In this document: positions 33,914-41,830 of the stretch, in pieces
Numbering within the stretch: position 1 is the first letter of the stretch
Layout: each line of letters opens with the position of its first letter
Assembly: GCA_964473865.1 (NCBI GenBank)
Contig: CAYYQN010000002.1
Span: forward strand, 148,489-212,488
DNA from: CAIMUX01 sp964473865
GTDB taxonomy: Bacteria > Eisenbacteria > RBG-16-71-46 > CAIMUX01
Reading direction: 5' to 3'
Length of the DNA stretch: 64,000 nt
Position numbers and translations under genes: made by a program
The notes under the pieces: generated by a model
Seen by the model: only the letters and a program-made list of their open reading frames with translations
What the model was told of the DNA's origin: nothing
Database searches by the model: none

Positions 33914-34571
33914 GGAGCCGCCGGTCCGGCCGCCGGGCCTCCCCCATCCGGGAGATCCTCCAGGCTCGTGCGCCGCCGGCGACACGGAGGATCGGGGTCG
34001 TCGGCCCCCGGCGGCCTCCCCGGGATCTCCGGGCTCCCCAGACGCGAGACCGGCCCCACCCGGTTCGTCCATCGTTCCGATGGCGGAAGCGCATCTGGCG
34101 CAGATCGTCCGCCTGGAGCGACGGATCTTTCCCGACCCGTGGTCAAAGCGCGCGTTTCGCGAGGAGTTGGCCCGCGCCGCGCGGGGCGGGTATTCTCGCG
34201 TCCTTGTGGAATCAGGGGCGGTCCGCGCCTACAGCGTGGCCTGGTTTGTCGCGGACGAGGCGCACCTGGCGAACCTCGCGACCGATCCAGGACATCGCGG
34301 GCGCGGCCTGGCCGGAGCGCTCCTCCGGGATTTCCTGTCCGAAGCCCGGTGCCGAGGAACCGCCAATGTCTGGCTCGAGGTCCGGACCGGCAACGCCGTG
34401 GCGATCGGGCTCTACCAGGCGCATGGCTTCCGCGCGGCGGGAGTCCGGAAAGGGTACTATCGGAAGGAGCGCGAGGACGCGCTGGTGATGGTGCTCCCGC
34501 TGGAGGCGGAGACGGGCCAAGGGGAGGGGCTTCTGGATGGCGGATCGGGCGGAGTCGAAGGGGAAGGATGA
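33906..34571 (+). CDS. rimI: Ribosomal protein S18 alanine N-acetyltransferase-like (RimI)
   Basis: 221 residues from GTG 33906 (8-nt overlap with tsaB). The GNAT domain begins at about residue 56 (IVPMAEAHLAQIVRLERRIF) and contains the acetyl-CoA loop ATDPGHRGRGLAGALL and LEVRTGNAVAIGLYQAHGF, ending in YYRKEREDALVMVL, a close RimI pattern. The first ~55 residues are Pro/Gly/Ser-rich and absent from RimI. ATG 34080 is an alternative start that would remove them but would leave a long untranslated gap after tsaB. The last residues overlap accD by 35 nt. Confidence 0.88.
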   Translation: MPEEPPVRPPGLPHPGDPPGSCAAGDTEDRGRRPPAASPGSPGSPDARPAPPGSSIVPMAEAHLAQIVRLERRIFPDPWSKRAFREELARAARGGYSRVLVESGAVRAYSVAWFVADEAHLANLATDPGHRGRGLAGALLRDFLSEARCRGTANVWLEVRTGNAVAIGLYQAHGFRAAGVRKGYYRKEREDALVMVLPLEAETGQGEGLLDGGSGGVEGEG

Positions 34572-35403
34572 CGGGTCGCCCGCGCCGCCCGGCACCTGGG
34601 TGAAGTGCCCGGGCTGTGACGAGATCCTCTCTCGGCAGGGGCTGGAGCAGGCACTCTGGGTCTGCCAGAGCTGCGACCACCACTTCGGGATATCGCGCGA
34701 CGGGATCTCGGCGCTGGAGTACGTGAACCTGTTGGTCGATCCTGGTTCCTTCACCGAGCTCTTCGGCGGGATCACCTCGGTCGATCCGCTGGGATTCCGG
34801 GACTCGATCCGCTACAAGGATCGTCTGGCCAAGGCCACCGCCGGCGGCCGGCGGGAAGCGGTGATCACCGGTCGTGGCTCCCTCGACGGCCTGCCCCTCC
34901 ATCTGGCGGTGATGGACTTCGGATTCCTGGGCGGCAGCATGGCCTCGGCGGTGGGGGAGAAGATCACCCGCACCGCACAGGAAGCGCTCCGCGCCGAGAC
35001 TCCCCTGGTCATCGTGTCTTCCTCCGGGGGGGCGCGGATGCAGGAAGGGATCTTCTCGCTGATGCAGATGGCCAAGACCTCGGCGCTTCTGGCGCGACTC
35101 GCCGAGGCCCACCTCCCCTTCGTCTCGATCTGCACGCATCCCACCACCGGAGGCGTGACCGCGAGCTTCGCGTCGCTGGGCGATGTCATCCTGGCCGAGC
35201 CCGGCGCGCTGATCGGATTCGCCGGGCAACGGGTGATCGAGCAGACGATCAAGCAGAAGCTGCCCGAGGGCTTTCAGCGCTCCGAGTTCCTCCTCGAGCA
35301 TGGGATGATCGACCGAATCGTGCCCCGCCGGGAGATGCGCGAAACCCTCTCCACGCTCTTGCGGCAGTTCATGGACGCGCGATCGGCGCGCGGTTCCGCG
35401 TGA
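34537..35403 (+). CDS. accD: Acetyl-CoA carboxylase carboxyltransferase subunit beta
   Basis: This 288-residue AccD is of normal length, with a GGGAGGGG-type ribosome site upstream of ATG 34537. The N-terminal zinc ribbon is C24-x2-C27 ... C43-x2-C46 (VKCPGCDEIL ... WVCQSCDHHF). The crotonase-fold core follows with MDFGFLGGSMASAVGEKI, VSSSGGARMQEGI, HPTTGGVTASFASLGD and GFAGQRVIEQTI. It transfers CO2 from carboxybiotin to acetyl-CoA with AccA. The accD-folC pairing is common across bacteria and holds here with a GTGA overlap. Confidence 0.97.
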   Translation: MADRAESKGKDDGSPAPPGTWVKCPGCDEILSRQGLEQALWVCQSCDHHFGISRDGISALEYVNLLVDPGSFTELFGGITSVDPLGFRDSIRYKDRLAKATAGGRREAVITGRGSLDGLPLHLAVMDFGFLGGSMASAVGEKITRTAQEALRAETPLVIVSSSGGARMQEGIFSLMQMAKTSALLARLAEAHLPFVSICTHPTTGGVTASFASLGDVILAEPGALIGFAGQRVIEQTIKQKLPEGFQRSEFLLEHGMIDRIVPRREMRETLSTLLRQFMDARSARGSA

Positions 35404-36770
35404 GCTGGGAAGAGGCCATTCGCCGCCTCTATCATCTCGAGCGGCGGGGCATCAAGCTCGATCTGGAGCGCGTGCGGGACTGCCTGCATAGCCTGGGCGA
35501 TCCCCAGCGGACGTTTGACTCCATTCTCGTTGCCGGCACCAACGGCAAGGGCTCCACTGCTTCCGCGCTCGCCTCGATTCTCTCGCTCTCCGGCACTCCT
35601 ACCGCTCTCTACACCTCACCGCATCTGCTCGACTTTCGTGAGCGGATCCGGATCGACGGGCGGATGGACGACCGTGCGGCGCTGCACGAAATCCTGGAGC
35701 GCGACTGGGAGGCCTGGGAACGCTTCGAGCTCTCGTTCTTCGAGGCTGCGACCGTCCTCGCGCTGGCGCGTTTTCGGGAGGCGGGCGTGCGCCTGGCGGT
35801 GCTGGAGGTCGGTCTCGGGGGGAGGCTCGACGCCACGAACACGGTGGAGCCGATTCTGTCCGTGGTCACGTCCCTGGGGATGGATCACGCGCACATCCTG
35901 GGAAGCAGCGCGGCGGCCATCGCTCGGGAGAAGGCCGGCATCTTCCGGGCGGGTGTGCCGGCGGTCACGGATGGCGGCGCGGTCGGCGCCCCGGCGGCAT
36001 TGGCGGCACGAGCGCGCGAGGTGGGGGCGGAACTCTATCCGCGCAACCGCTGCGTGCGGGTGAGCGCGCTTGCTCCGGCCGGTGCGGGCCTGGGAGTCCG
36101 CTTCCGGCTCGCCCGCCGGCCGGCGGCGCCCGCCGGCTTTGCGCTACCGCCCGACGGCCTGTCCCTGGAGTCGGCTCTTCCGGGCACGCACCAGGCCGGC
36201 AATCTGGCGCTGTCGGCGCTGTCCGCGGCGGTTCTGCGGGGGCGGGGATTCGCCATCACGGATGCCCAGATCGTCGAGGGGATTCGACGCGTGCGCTGGC
36301 CCGGTCGGTTGGAGCGGCCGCGCCCGGGCGCTGCATTCGTCGCCGACGTTGCCCACAACCGGGAGGGTGCGCGAGTGCTGGCTCGGCACCTGACTGCGCA
36401 GGCTCGCGGGCGCGAGGTGCGGCCGGTCGTGGGCATGGTTCAGGGGAAGGATCACGCCGGCTTCTTTCGCGAGCTCGCCCGCGTGGCGTCCGCCGCATGG
36501 GTTGCACCCCTCCTTGATGAGCGGGGCGCGCCCGTGGAACTCCTGGCTGCGGCCGCCGCGTCGGCCGGCCTCGCGGTGCGCGCCGCCGGTTCGGTCGCCG
36601 CGGCGCTCGACATGGCGCTTCCCGGGGCCCGCGAACCCGACGGACCGCTGGTGGTGTTGTGTGGCTCGTTCCACACCCTGGAGGAAGGGTACCGGAAGCT
36701 CGGCGTGCCGGCGCAGGAACGGCTCTGGGATCCGGAGAAGGATGGGGATGCGGCCGGCGCTCGGTTTTGA
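35400..36770 (+). CDS. folC: Folylpolyglutamate synthase / dihydrofolate synthase
   Basis: This 456-residue Mur-ligase-fold protein starts at GTG 35400 (overlap with accD). The P-loop is VAGTNGKGSTASALASIL, followed by LYTSPHLLDFRERIRIDG, LEVGLGGRLDATN, the metal-binding MDHAHILGSSAAAIAREKAGI and ADVAHNREGARVLARHL. It adds glutamates to folates and may also join dihydropteroate to the first Glu. The short overlap into the ROK gene keeps it in the operon. Confidence 0.95.
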   Translation: MSWEEAIRRLYHLERRGIKLDLERVRDCLHSLGDPQRTFDSILVAGTNGKGSTASALASILSLSGTPTALYTSPHLLDFRERIRIDGRMDDRAALHEILERDWEAWERFELSFFEAATVLALARFREAGVRLAVLEVGLGGRLDATNTVEPILSVVTSLGMDHAHILGSSAAAIAREKAGIFRAGVPAVTDGGAVGAPAALAARAREVGAELYPRNRCVRVSALAPAGAGLGVRFRLARRPAAPAGFALPPDGLSLESALPGTHQAGNLALSALSAAVLRGRGFAITDAQIVEGIRRVRWPGRLERPRPGAAFVADVAHNREGARVLARHLTAQARGREVRPVVGMVQGKDHAGFFRELARVASAAWVAPLLDERGAPVELLAAAAASAGLAVRAAGSVAAALDMALPGAREPDGPLVVLCGSFHTLEEGYRKLGVPAQERLWDPEKDGDAAGARF

Positions 36771-37743
36771 CATTGGCGGGACTGCCGTGAAGGCCGGCCG
36801 GCTCGGGCCGGAGGGTGCGATCGAGGCGCGCCTGGAGCGGCCGAGCCCGGCGCAAGAGAGGCCGGCGGTGATGGCCGCCCTCCTGGCCGACATGGCCCGA
36901 GAGCTGGGCCTGCCCGCTTTCCGGCCTGCGCCGGCGCCGGAAGAGACGGCGGGCCGCCTGGACACCCCATTCCCTCTCGGAATCGGCTGCGCCGGCCTCG
37001 TTGATCCCTGGCGGGGCCTGGTGCTCACATCTCCAAACCTGCCCGGCTGGCAGCCGGAAGTCCCGCTTGCCGAGCTGGTGGAGCGGGAAGTCGGGGTCCA
37101 GCCGGTGTTGTTGAACGATGCCAACGCCTTCGTCCTGGCTGAGACCCGGCTGGGTGCGGGGCGGGGTGCTCGGACCGTTGTCGGAATCACAATGGGCACG
37201 GGCGTTGGGGGGGGGCTGGTTCTGGACGGCACCCTCTGGATCGGCCGGCATGGCGCGGCGGGCGAGATCGGGCACGTCCCGCTGATGGTGGATGGCCCCC
37301 TCTGCGTATGCGGGGCCCGGGGCTGCCTGGAGTCTCTCGTCGGCTCGCGCGCCATTCTCGCGCGTCACCGGACGCTCGGTGGATCTCCCGCCCTCGCCCG
37401 GAACGATCACCCGCAGTGCGCGCCGGCGCCGCTCACGGTGTATCTGCTCGCCCAGCGAGCGGCGGATGGAGACGCCGCGGCGATCGCGACCTTCACCGAG
37501 ACCGGACGGCTCCTGGGGCTGGCGCTGGCCGGCCTCACGCAGCTGCTGGATCCGGAACTGTTCGTGGTGGGGGGCGGGATCTCGCGCTCGGCCCCGCTGT
37601 TCCTTCCCGCGGCGCGCCGCGCCCTCGAGGGGGCGGCCATGCTGCCCGCGGCGATGCAACCTCGGGTGGTTCCGGCAGTTCTCGGGCCCGACGCGGGATG
37701 GATCGGCGCGGCGCGAGCCGCGGCCGAAGGGAGCGCGGGGTGA
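36748..37743 (+). CDS. ROK-family sugar kinase (glucokinase-like)
   Basis: About 331 residues from ATG 36748 (ATG 36742 is alternative; GGAGAAGG at 36733-36740 fits 36748 better). It has the ATP-binding FDIGGTAVKAGRLG, NDANAFVLAETRLGAG, TMGTGVGGGLVLDG, the ROK zinc motif LCVCGARGCLESLVGS and VVGGGISRSAPLF. ROK kinases phosphorylate glucose or N-acetylated hexosamines; no transcription-factor helix-turn-helix is present, so it is an enzyme. The GTG start of lptD overlaps its stop. Confidence 0.92.
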   Translation: MRPALGFDIGGTAVKAGRLGPEGAIEARLERPSPAQERPAVMAALLADMARELGLPAFRPAPAPEETAGRLDTPFPLGIGCAGLVDPWRGLVLTSPNLPGWQPEVPLAELVEREVGVQPVLLNDANAFVLAETRLGAGRGARTVVGITMGTGVGGGLVLDGTLWIGRHGAAGEIGHVPLMVDGPLCVCGARGCLESLVGSRAILARHRTLGGSPALARNDHPQCAPAPLTVYLLAQRAADGDAAAIATFTETGRLLGLALAGLTQLLDPELFVVGGGISRSAPLFLPAARRALEGAAMLPAAMQPRVVPAVLGPDAGWIGAARAAAEGSAG

Positions 37744-40700
37744 GGGCCGCGCGACGAGCCGCCGCCGTAGTTCTCGTCTCGCTGCTGGCGGCGGCGAGGC
37801 CGGCCCCGGCGCAGACGGAGTCCTCGTCCGGTGCGCCGGTACTCGCCTCTTCCCGGTCCGACGCGACCGGCGCGAGCGCCGCCCCGGCGGACTCCGCCGG
37901 GCGATCCGTCGTCCGCCCGGCTGCCGCCGATCGCCAGTCCGCGCCGGCCGGCGCAAGCGAACCCTGGTTCATCGAGGGGGAATCGCTGCACGGGACCAGC
38001 CAGAGCGGCACCGAACTGCGCGTGCCGCACATCACCCATGGAGTGCTCGACATCAGGGCCCGAGCCGGGCACATGAGCCCGGACCGCGAGATTCTCTCCC
38101 TGCGCGACTCGGTCGTCATCGCGGACACGGCGCGCACGCTCATGTCCAACGAAGGGATCTACCGCCGGACCCCGCGCCTTCTCGACATGGCCGGCGACGT
38201 CCGGGGAGAGGGGCCCGAGGGGGATTTCCGCTGCACGGACCTCACCTGGGATCGGCTGAGTGGGCGCCTGATCCTGCGCGGGGAGCCGGTCCTGACCGAG
38301 CTGGACCGCGTCCTCGAGTCCGCGCGCATCGAGTACGACACCGAGTCGCGCCGCGGCCTGGCGTTGGGCCGCGTCCGGATTCTGCTGCTCCCAGACTCGG
38401 TGCGGGCCTTCGGCGAACGCTGCGACTACGACGACCGGTCCGGTCGCTCCGTGCTGACCGGCGAGCCGCGTCTCGTGGTTCCGGGAGGCGCGGATGCGCC
38501 CGAGATGGTCGTGCGCGCCGACACCCTGGTGTTGCATGAGCTGGATCGGTCCGGTGAGGCGATCGGGTCCGTGCACATCGTTCGGGGCGATCTGCGCACC
38601 CGGAGCCGGCGGGCGCAATTCCGTCTCGAGCAGAATCGAATCGATCTCACGGGTGAGCCGGTCGCGTGGGATCTCGACGGGGACATCCGCGCCGACACCA
38701 TGTCCGTACGGGTGCGCGAGCGGAAGGCCGATCAGTTGCGCGCGTGGGGCTCCGTCCGGGTTCGCTATGAGCCGCGCGACAAGGCCGGGGAGCGAAACCT
38801 GATCTTCGGCGACACCCTCACGGCCGGACTCTCCGGAGGCGCGCTTACCGGGATGAAAGTCTACGGGCGCGCCCAGAGCCTCTATCTGCCCGCGATCCGG
38901 GACGTTCTCACCGGCAGCGGGCGAAACCTGAGCCAGGCACGGGAGATCCACGTGTTTCTGCGCGAGGGGCAGGCGCAGTGGGTGGATCTGATCGGGAAGG
39001 CCTCCGGCACCTATCTCTATCCAAGTGACGCCACGCGCCGCCGTCTCCGCGAGCCCGCGATCCTCGATTCCATCGTTCCGGCCTGGGTTCGCGAGCCCGC
39101 TCCCGCGCGGGATCCGGGGGCGGAGCCGCCCCCTCTGAGCGAGTTCCTCCAGGCTTTCGTTCGTGAGCGGAGCCTCGCGTTTCCCGACAGCGGCGGCTCA
39201 TTCGATCAGCTCTTCAATGAACGCGTCGAGTATGAGGCGGACACCATACGTTTCTTCGTGCCGGAGGACCGGATCCGCCTGCAGGGAAACGGCGGGCTGC
39301 GCTATCGCGAGAGCACGCTCAAGTCGGGCCGGATCGACTACGACGCCGAACGCCGGCTGGTGCTGGCGTTCGAGAAGCCGGAGCTCAGTGACGGTCAGAG
39401 CACCGTGACCGGCGTGAAGATGACCTACCGCACCGACGAACAGGAGGGGATCGTCTATCGCGGCCGAACCGAATTCGACGGCGCATGGTACTGGGGGCGC
39501 GAGGTGAAGAAGCTGCCGGGCAACGAGCTTCTGGTGAAGCGGGGCGACTACACCACTTGCGATCTCGACAGCGCGCCCCACTATCACTTCAGCTCCGGCC
39601 GCATGAAGCTCATCCAGAAAGACAAGGCCGTGGCCCGACCCGTGGTTCTCTACATCAAACGGATTCCGGTGCTTGCCCTGCCGTACTACATCTTCCCGCT
39701 CCGAAAGGGCCGGCACTCGGGAATCACCATGCCCGAGATGGAGGTGGGCTTCAACCGCAACGCGGGTCGGTTCGTCCGCAACCTCGGGTACTACCTCGCG
39801 CTCTCCGACTACATGGATGCCCGGGCCTGGTTCGACTACTACGAGCGCGGGCCGCGCTACTACCTGAACGGAGAGTATCGGTACCGGGTGCGCTATCTCC
39901 TGGATGGAAACGTGGACGCATCGTGGCTGCGCGAGACGAACGACTACGGCGGGCGGAGCCGAGGGTGGAGTCTGCAGAGCGCGCACTCCCAGACCCTGGG
40001 CAAGAACGCCACCGCGAAAGTCTCCACCAACTTCACGACGAGTCAGACCTTCCGTGGAGATCAGAACTTCGGCGCCGGGATCGACGAGCGCCTGAATCGA
40101 AAGCTGAAATCCTCGTTGGAGCTGCGCAAGGGTTGGTCGCGAACCAGCTTCAGCGCAGGCGCGACGCGCACCGAGTACCTGGACGAGACGACCGGCTCCG
40201 GCGTGAAGATGCAGGTCGATGGTCCTTATGCGGACTTCACTTTGAACACCGGAGCCTTGGGGCGGGCTCCGGATGCGTCCGGCCGGAGCGGACATTGGGC
40301 GGCGCTCTCCTCAGTGTCGTACGGCACGAACTTTCGCTATCGAACCACCTACGAGCGGCGCTTCAACGGAAAGCGTACGACCGGCCGCGCGTTCCAGCAG
40401 AACGTCAGCCTCTCCGACAACCGCCGGCTGGGCCCCTTTCTGCGTCTGAGCCCCTCGCTGAACGCGAGTTGGGCTCTGTTCGGGCGCGACAACCAGGGTC
40501 GTGGCAATCAGGTCGGAGCCTCCTGGTCCTTCGGCACTTCCGCGTCGAACACGCTGTACGGGACCTATCTCTTCCCGGCGGGGCCCTTGGCCGGGCTGCG
40601 GCACATCGTCGAGCCCTCCGTGAGCTGGGGCTTTAGCCCGGAGTTGAAGTCGCTCACCTATGCGGACCCCGCCGACTCCACCGGGCAGAGGCGGCTGGCG

Positions 40701-41462
40701 CGCTTTCCGTCGGTCGGGGGAATCTCGCTCAGCGGCACCAAGCGCTCGGCGCTTTCCCTCTCGGTGAGCCAGCGCGTGCACGCGAAGTGGAAGCTTGGTT
40801 CCCGGGTCGTGAAGCAGGAGAACCTGCTCACCTTCACCACCAGCTCTTCCTATGACTTCCTGGCGAAGTCCGTGCCGGGGCAGCGCACCCGCCGGTTCTC
40901 CTCCATCAGCAACAGCCTCCGGTTCCGGCCCTGGTCAAGCTTCGAAACGTCGGCATCCGTCAGCCACGACCCCTACCGGCGGGTGCCGCTGTCATTCAGC
41001 ATCCGGACCGACGCGACGATCACGGCGGCCACCTTCGCCGGGTCGCGCGACTCCGTGGGCACATCTGAACAAACGTATGGTGAATTTGGGAGCGTCGCGA
41101 ACCAGGGACCGGCGAGCAGTCAGAGGCGGTTTCCGGCTTCCCCGGCGACTTCGAATCTCACCTGGTCATCCCAGATCATCCACTCCTACTCCACAACCCG
41201 AGGCGTCTCCACTCCAACCAAAAGCCTGACACTGAATCTCACCATTTCGTTTCGCCCGACGGCAAAGTGGAGGTGCGACGGCAGCGTCTATGCGGACGTT
41301 CGCGAACGGGAGGTCATCTCCCACTCGTTCAGCCTGAATCGCGACCTCCACTGCTGGGAGCTGCGCTTCAACCACCGCACGGTCGGGGGGCGTTCCGAGT
41401 ACTTCTTCCACGTGGGCATCCGGCAGCTTCCGGAGGTGAAGTACGAGCGAGAAAGCCGGTAG
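37740..41462 (+). CDS. lptD: LPS-assembly / OstA-type outer membrane protein LptD
   Basis: About 1240 residues from GTG 37740 (GTGA overlap with the ROK gene). The signal peptide ends near APAQ (about 25). The OstA/LptA-like beta-jellyroll repeats span about residues 80-650 (ISTRAG-type segments such as GVLDIRARAGHMSPDREIL and ALGRVRILLLPDSVRAFGERC). The LptD core motif region includes RPVVLYIKRIPVLALPYYIFP and GRHSGITMPEMEVGFNRNAG. The C-terminal half is a large transmembrane beta-barrel with alternating Tyr/Arg strands ending in LPEVKYERESR. It inserts lipopolysaccharide into the outer leaflet, so the cell has an LPS-bearing outer membrane. It is longer than E. coli LptD (~780). Confidence 0.92.
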   Translation: MRAARRAAAVVLVSLLAAARPAPAQTESSSGAPVLASSRSDATGASAAPADSAGRSVVRPAAADRQSAPAGASEPWFIEGESLHGTSQSGTELRVPHITHGVLDIRARAGHMSPDREILSLRDSVVIADTARTLMSNEGIYRRTPRLLDMAGDVRGEGPEGDFRCTDLTWDRLSGRLILRGEPVLTELDRVLESARIEYDTESRRGLALGRVRILLLPDSVRAFGERCDYDDRSGRSVLTGEPRLVVPGGADAPEMVVRADTLVLHELDRSGEAIGSVHIVRGDLRTRSRRAQFRLEQNRIDLTGEPVAWDLDGDIRADTMSVRVRERKADQLRAWGSVRVRYEPRDKAGERNLIFGDTLTAGLSGGALTGMKVYGRAQSLYLPAIRDVLTGSGRNLSQAREIHVFLREGQAQWVDLIGKASGTYLYPSDATRRRLREPAILDSIVPAWVREPAPARDPGAEPPPLSEFLQAFVRERSLAFPDSGGSFDQLFNERVEYEADTIRFFVPEDRIRLQGNGGLRYRESTLKSGRIDYDAERRLVLAFEKPELSDGQSTVTGVKMTYRTDEQEGIVYRGRTEFDGAWYWGREVKKLPGNELLVKRGDYTTCDLDSAPHYHFSSGRMKLIQKDKAVARPVVLYIKRIPVLALPYYIFPLRKGRHSGITMPEMEVGFNRNAGRFVRNLGYYLALSDYMDARAWFDYYERGPRYYLNGEYRYRVRYLLDGNVDASWLRETNDYGGRSRGWSLQSAHSQTLGKNATAKVSTNFTTSQTFRGDQNFGAGIDERLNRKLKSSLELRKGWSRTSFSAGATRTEYLDETTGSGVKMQVDGPYADFTLNTGALGRAPDASGRSGHWAALSSVSYGTNFRYRTTYERRFNGKRTTGRAFQQNVSLSDNRRLGPFLRLSPSLNASWALFGRDNQGRGNQVGASWSFGTSASNTLYGTYLFPAGPLAGLRHIVEPSVSWGFSPELKSLTYADPADSTGQRRLARFPSVGGISLSGTKRSALSLSVSQRVHAKWKLGSRVVKQENLLTFTTSSSYDFLAKSVPGQRTRRFSSISNSLRFRPWSSFETSASVSHDPYRRVPLSFSIRTDATITAATFAGSRDSVGTSEQTYGEFGSVANQGPASSQRRFPASPATSNLTWSSQIIHSYSTTRGVSTPTKSLTLNLTISFRPTAKWRCDGSVYADVREREVISHSFSLNRDLHCWELRFNHRTVGGRSEYFFHVGIRQLPEVKYERESR

Positions 41463-41646
41463 CGGCACCGGCATTCGACGGTGGCCCGGGCGCACCCCCG
41501 ATCGACGCCGCGGGCGGCGCCCGAGGTCTGTTTTGGCTCGAACCTGCGCCGGCGCGGCGGTGTAGTCACTCCTGTTCGTGCGGGCGCGGTGGGCAGGCCC
41601 CGGCCGCGTACTGCCCGGCGCGACAGGAGCCACCTCAAGCCCAGGC

Positions 41647-41676
41647 TTGGAGGGGTCGATAGCGGAATGGTACACT
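41647..41676 (+). promoter_or_regulatory. Promoter candidate for the selenoprotein gene
   Basis: TTGGAG (41647-41652), 18-nt spacer, TACACT (41671-41676) preceded by TGG, giving a TGn extended -10. The predicted start is near 41683, leaving a leader of about 148 nt that contains the whole repeat array. Confidence 0.5.
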
Positions 41677-41726
41677 CCCGGGAGATGCTCGACATGGGCC
41701 CTCGGGACCTGCAGTACTCGGTACGG

Positions 41727-41816
41727 GGACCCGCCTGGCGGGGACCGTTACCACAGGGACCCACAAAGCACGGACCCACAACGCGGGGACCCACAACGCG
41801 GGGACCCACAACGCGG
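41727..41816 (+). repeat. Six phased 15-bp repeats in the 5' leader
   Basis: Six consecutive 15-nt units each begin with GGAC, at 41727, 41742, 41757, 41772, 41787 and 41802. The last three are identical (GGACCCACAACGCGG), the third differs at its end (CACAAAGCAC), and the first two are degenerate. A seventh GGAC at 41817 runs into the Shine-Dalgarno AGGAG (41821-41825) and ATG 41831. The region is non-coding. The graded decay suggests recent expansion toward the start codon. Confidence 0.85.
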
Positions 41817-41830
41817 GGACAGGAGTCACG

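Larger units (their letters stand above)
41463..41830 (+). other. 368-bp non-coding region before the UGA-containing gene
   Basis: No credible protein is encoded in the 368 nt after lptD; the open frames here are Arg/Pro-rich shadows. The stretch holds a candidate promoter (41647-41676) and a phased 15-bp repeat array (41727-41816), so about 150 nt would form the 5' leader of the downstream gene. I see no T-rich terminator for lptD. Confidence 0.6.
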
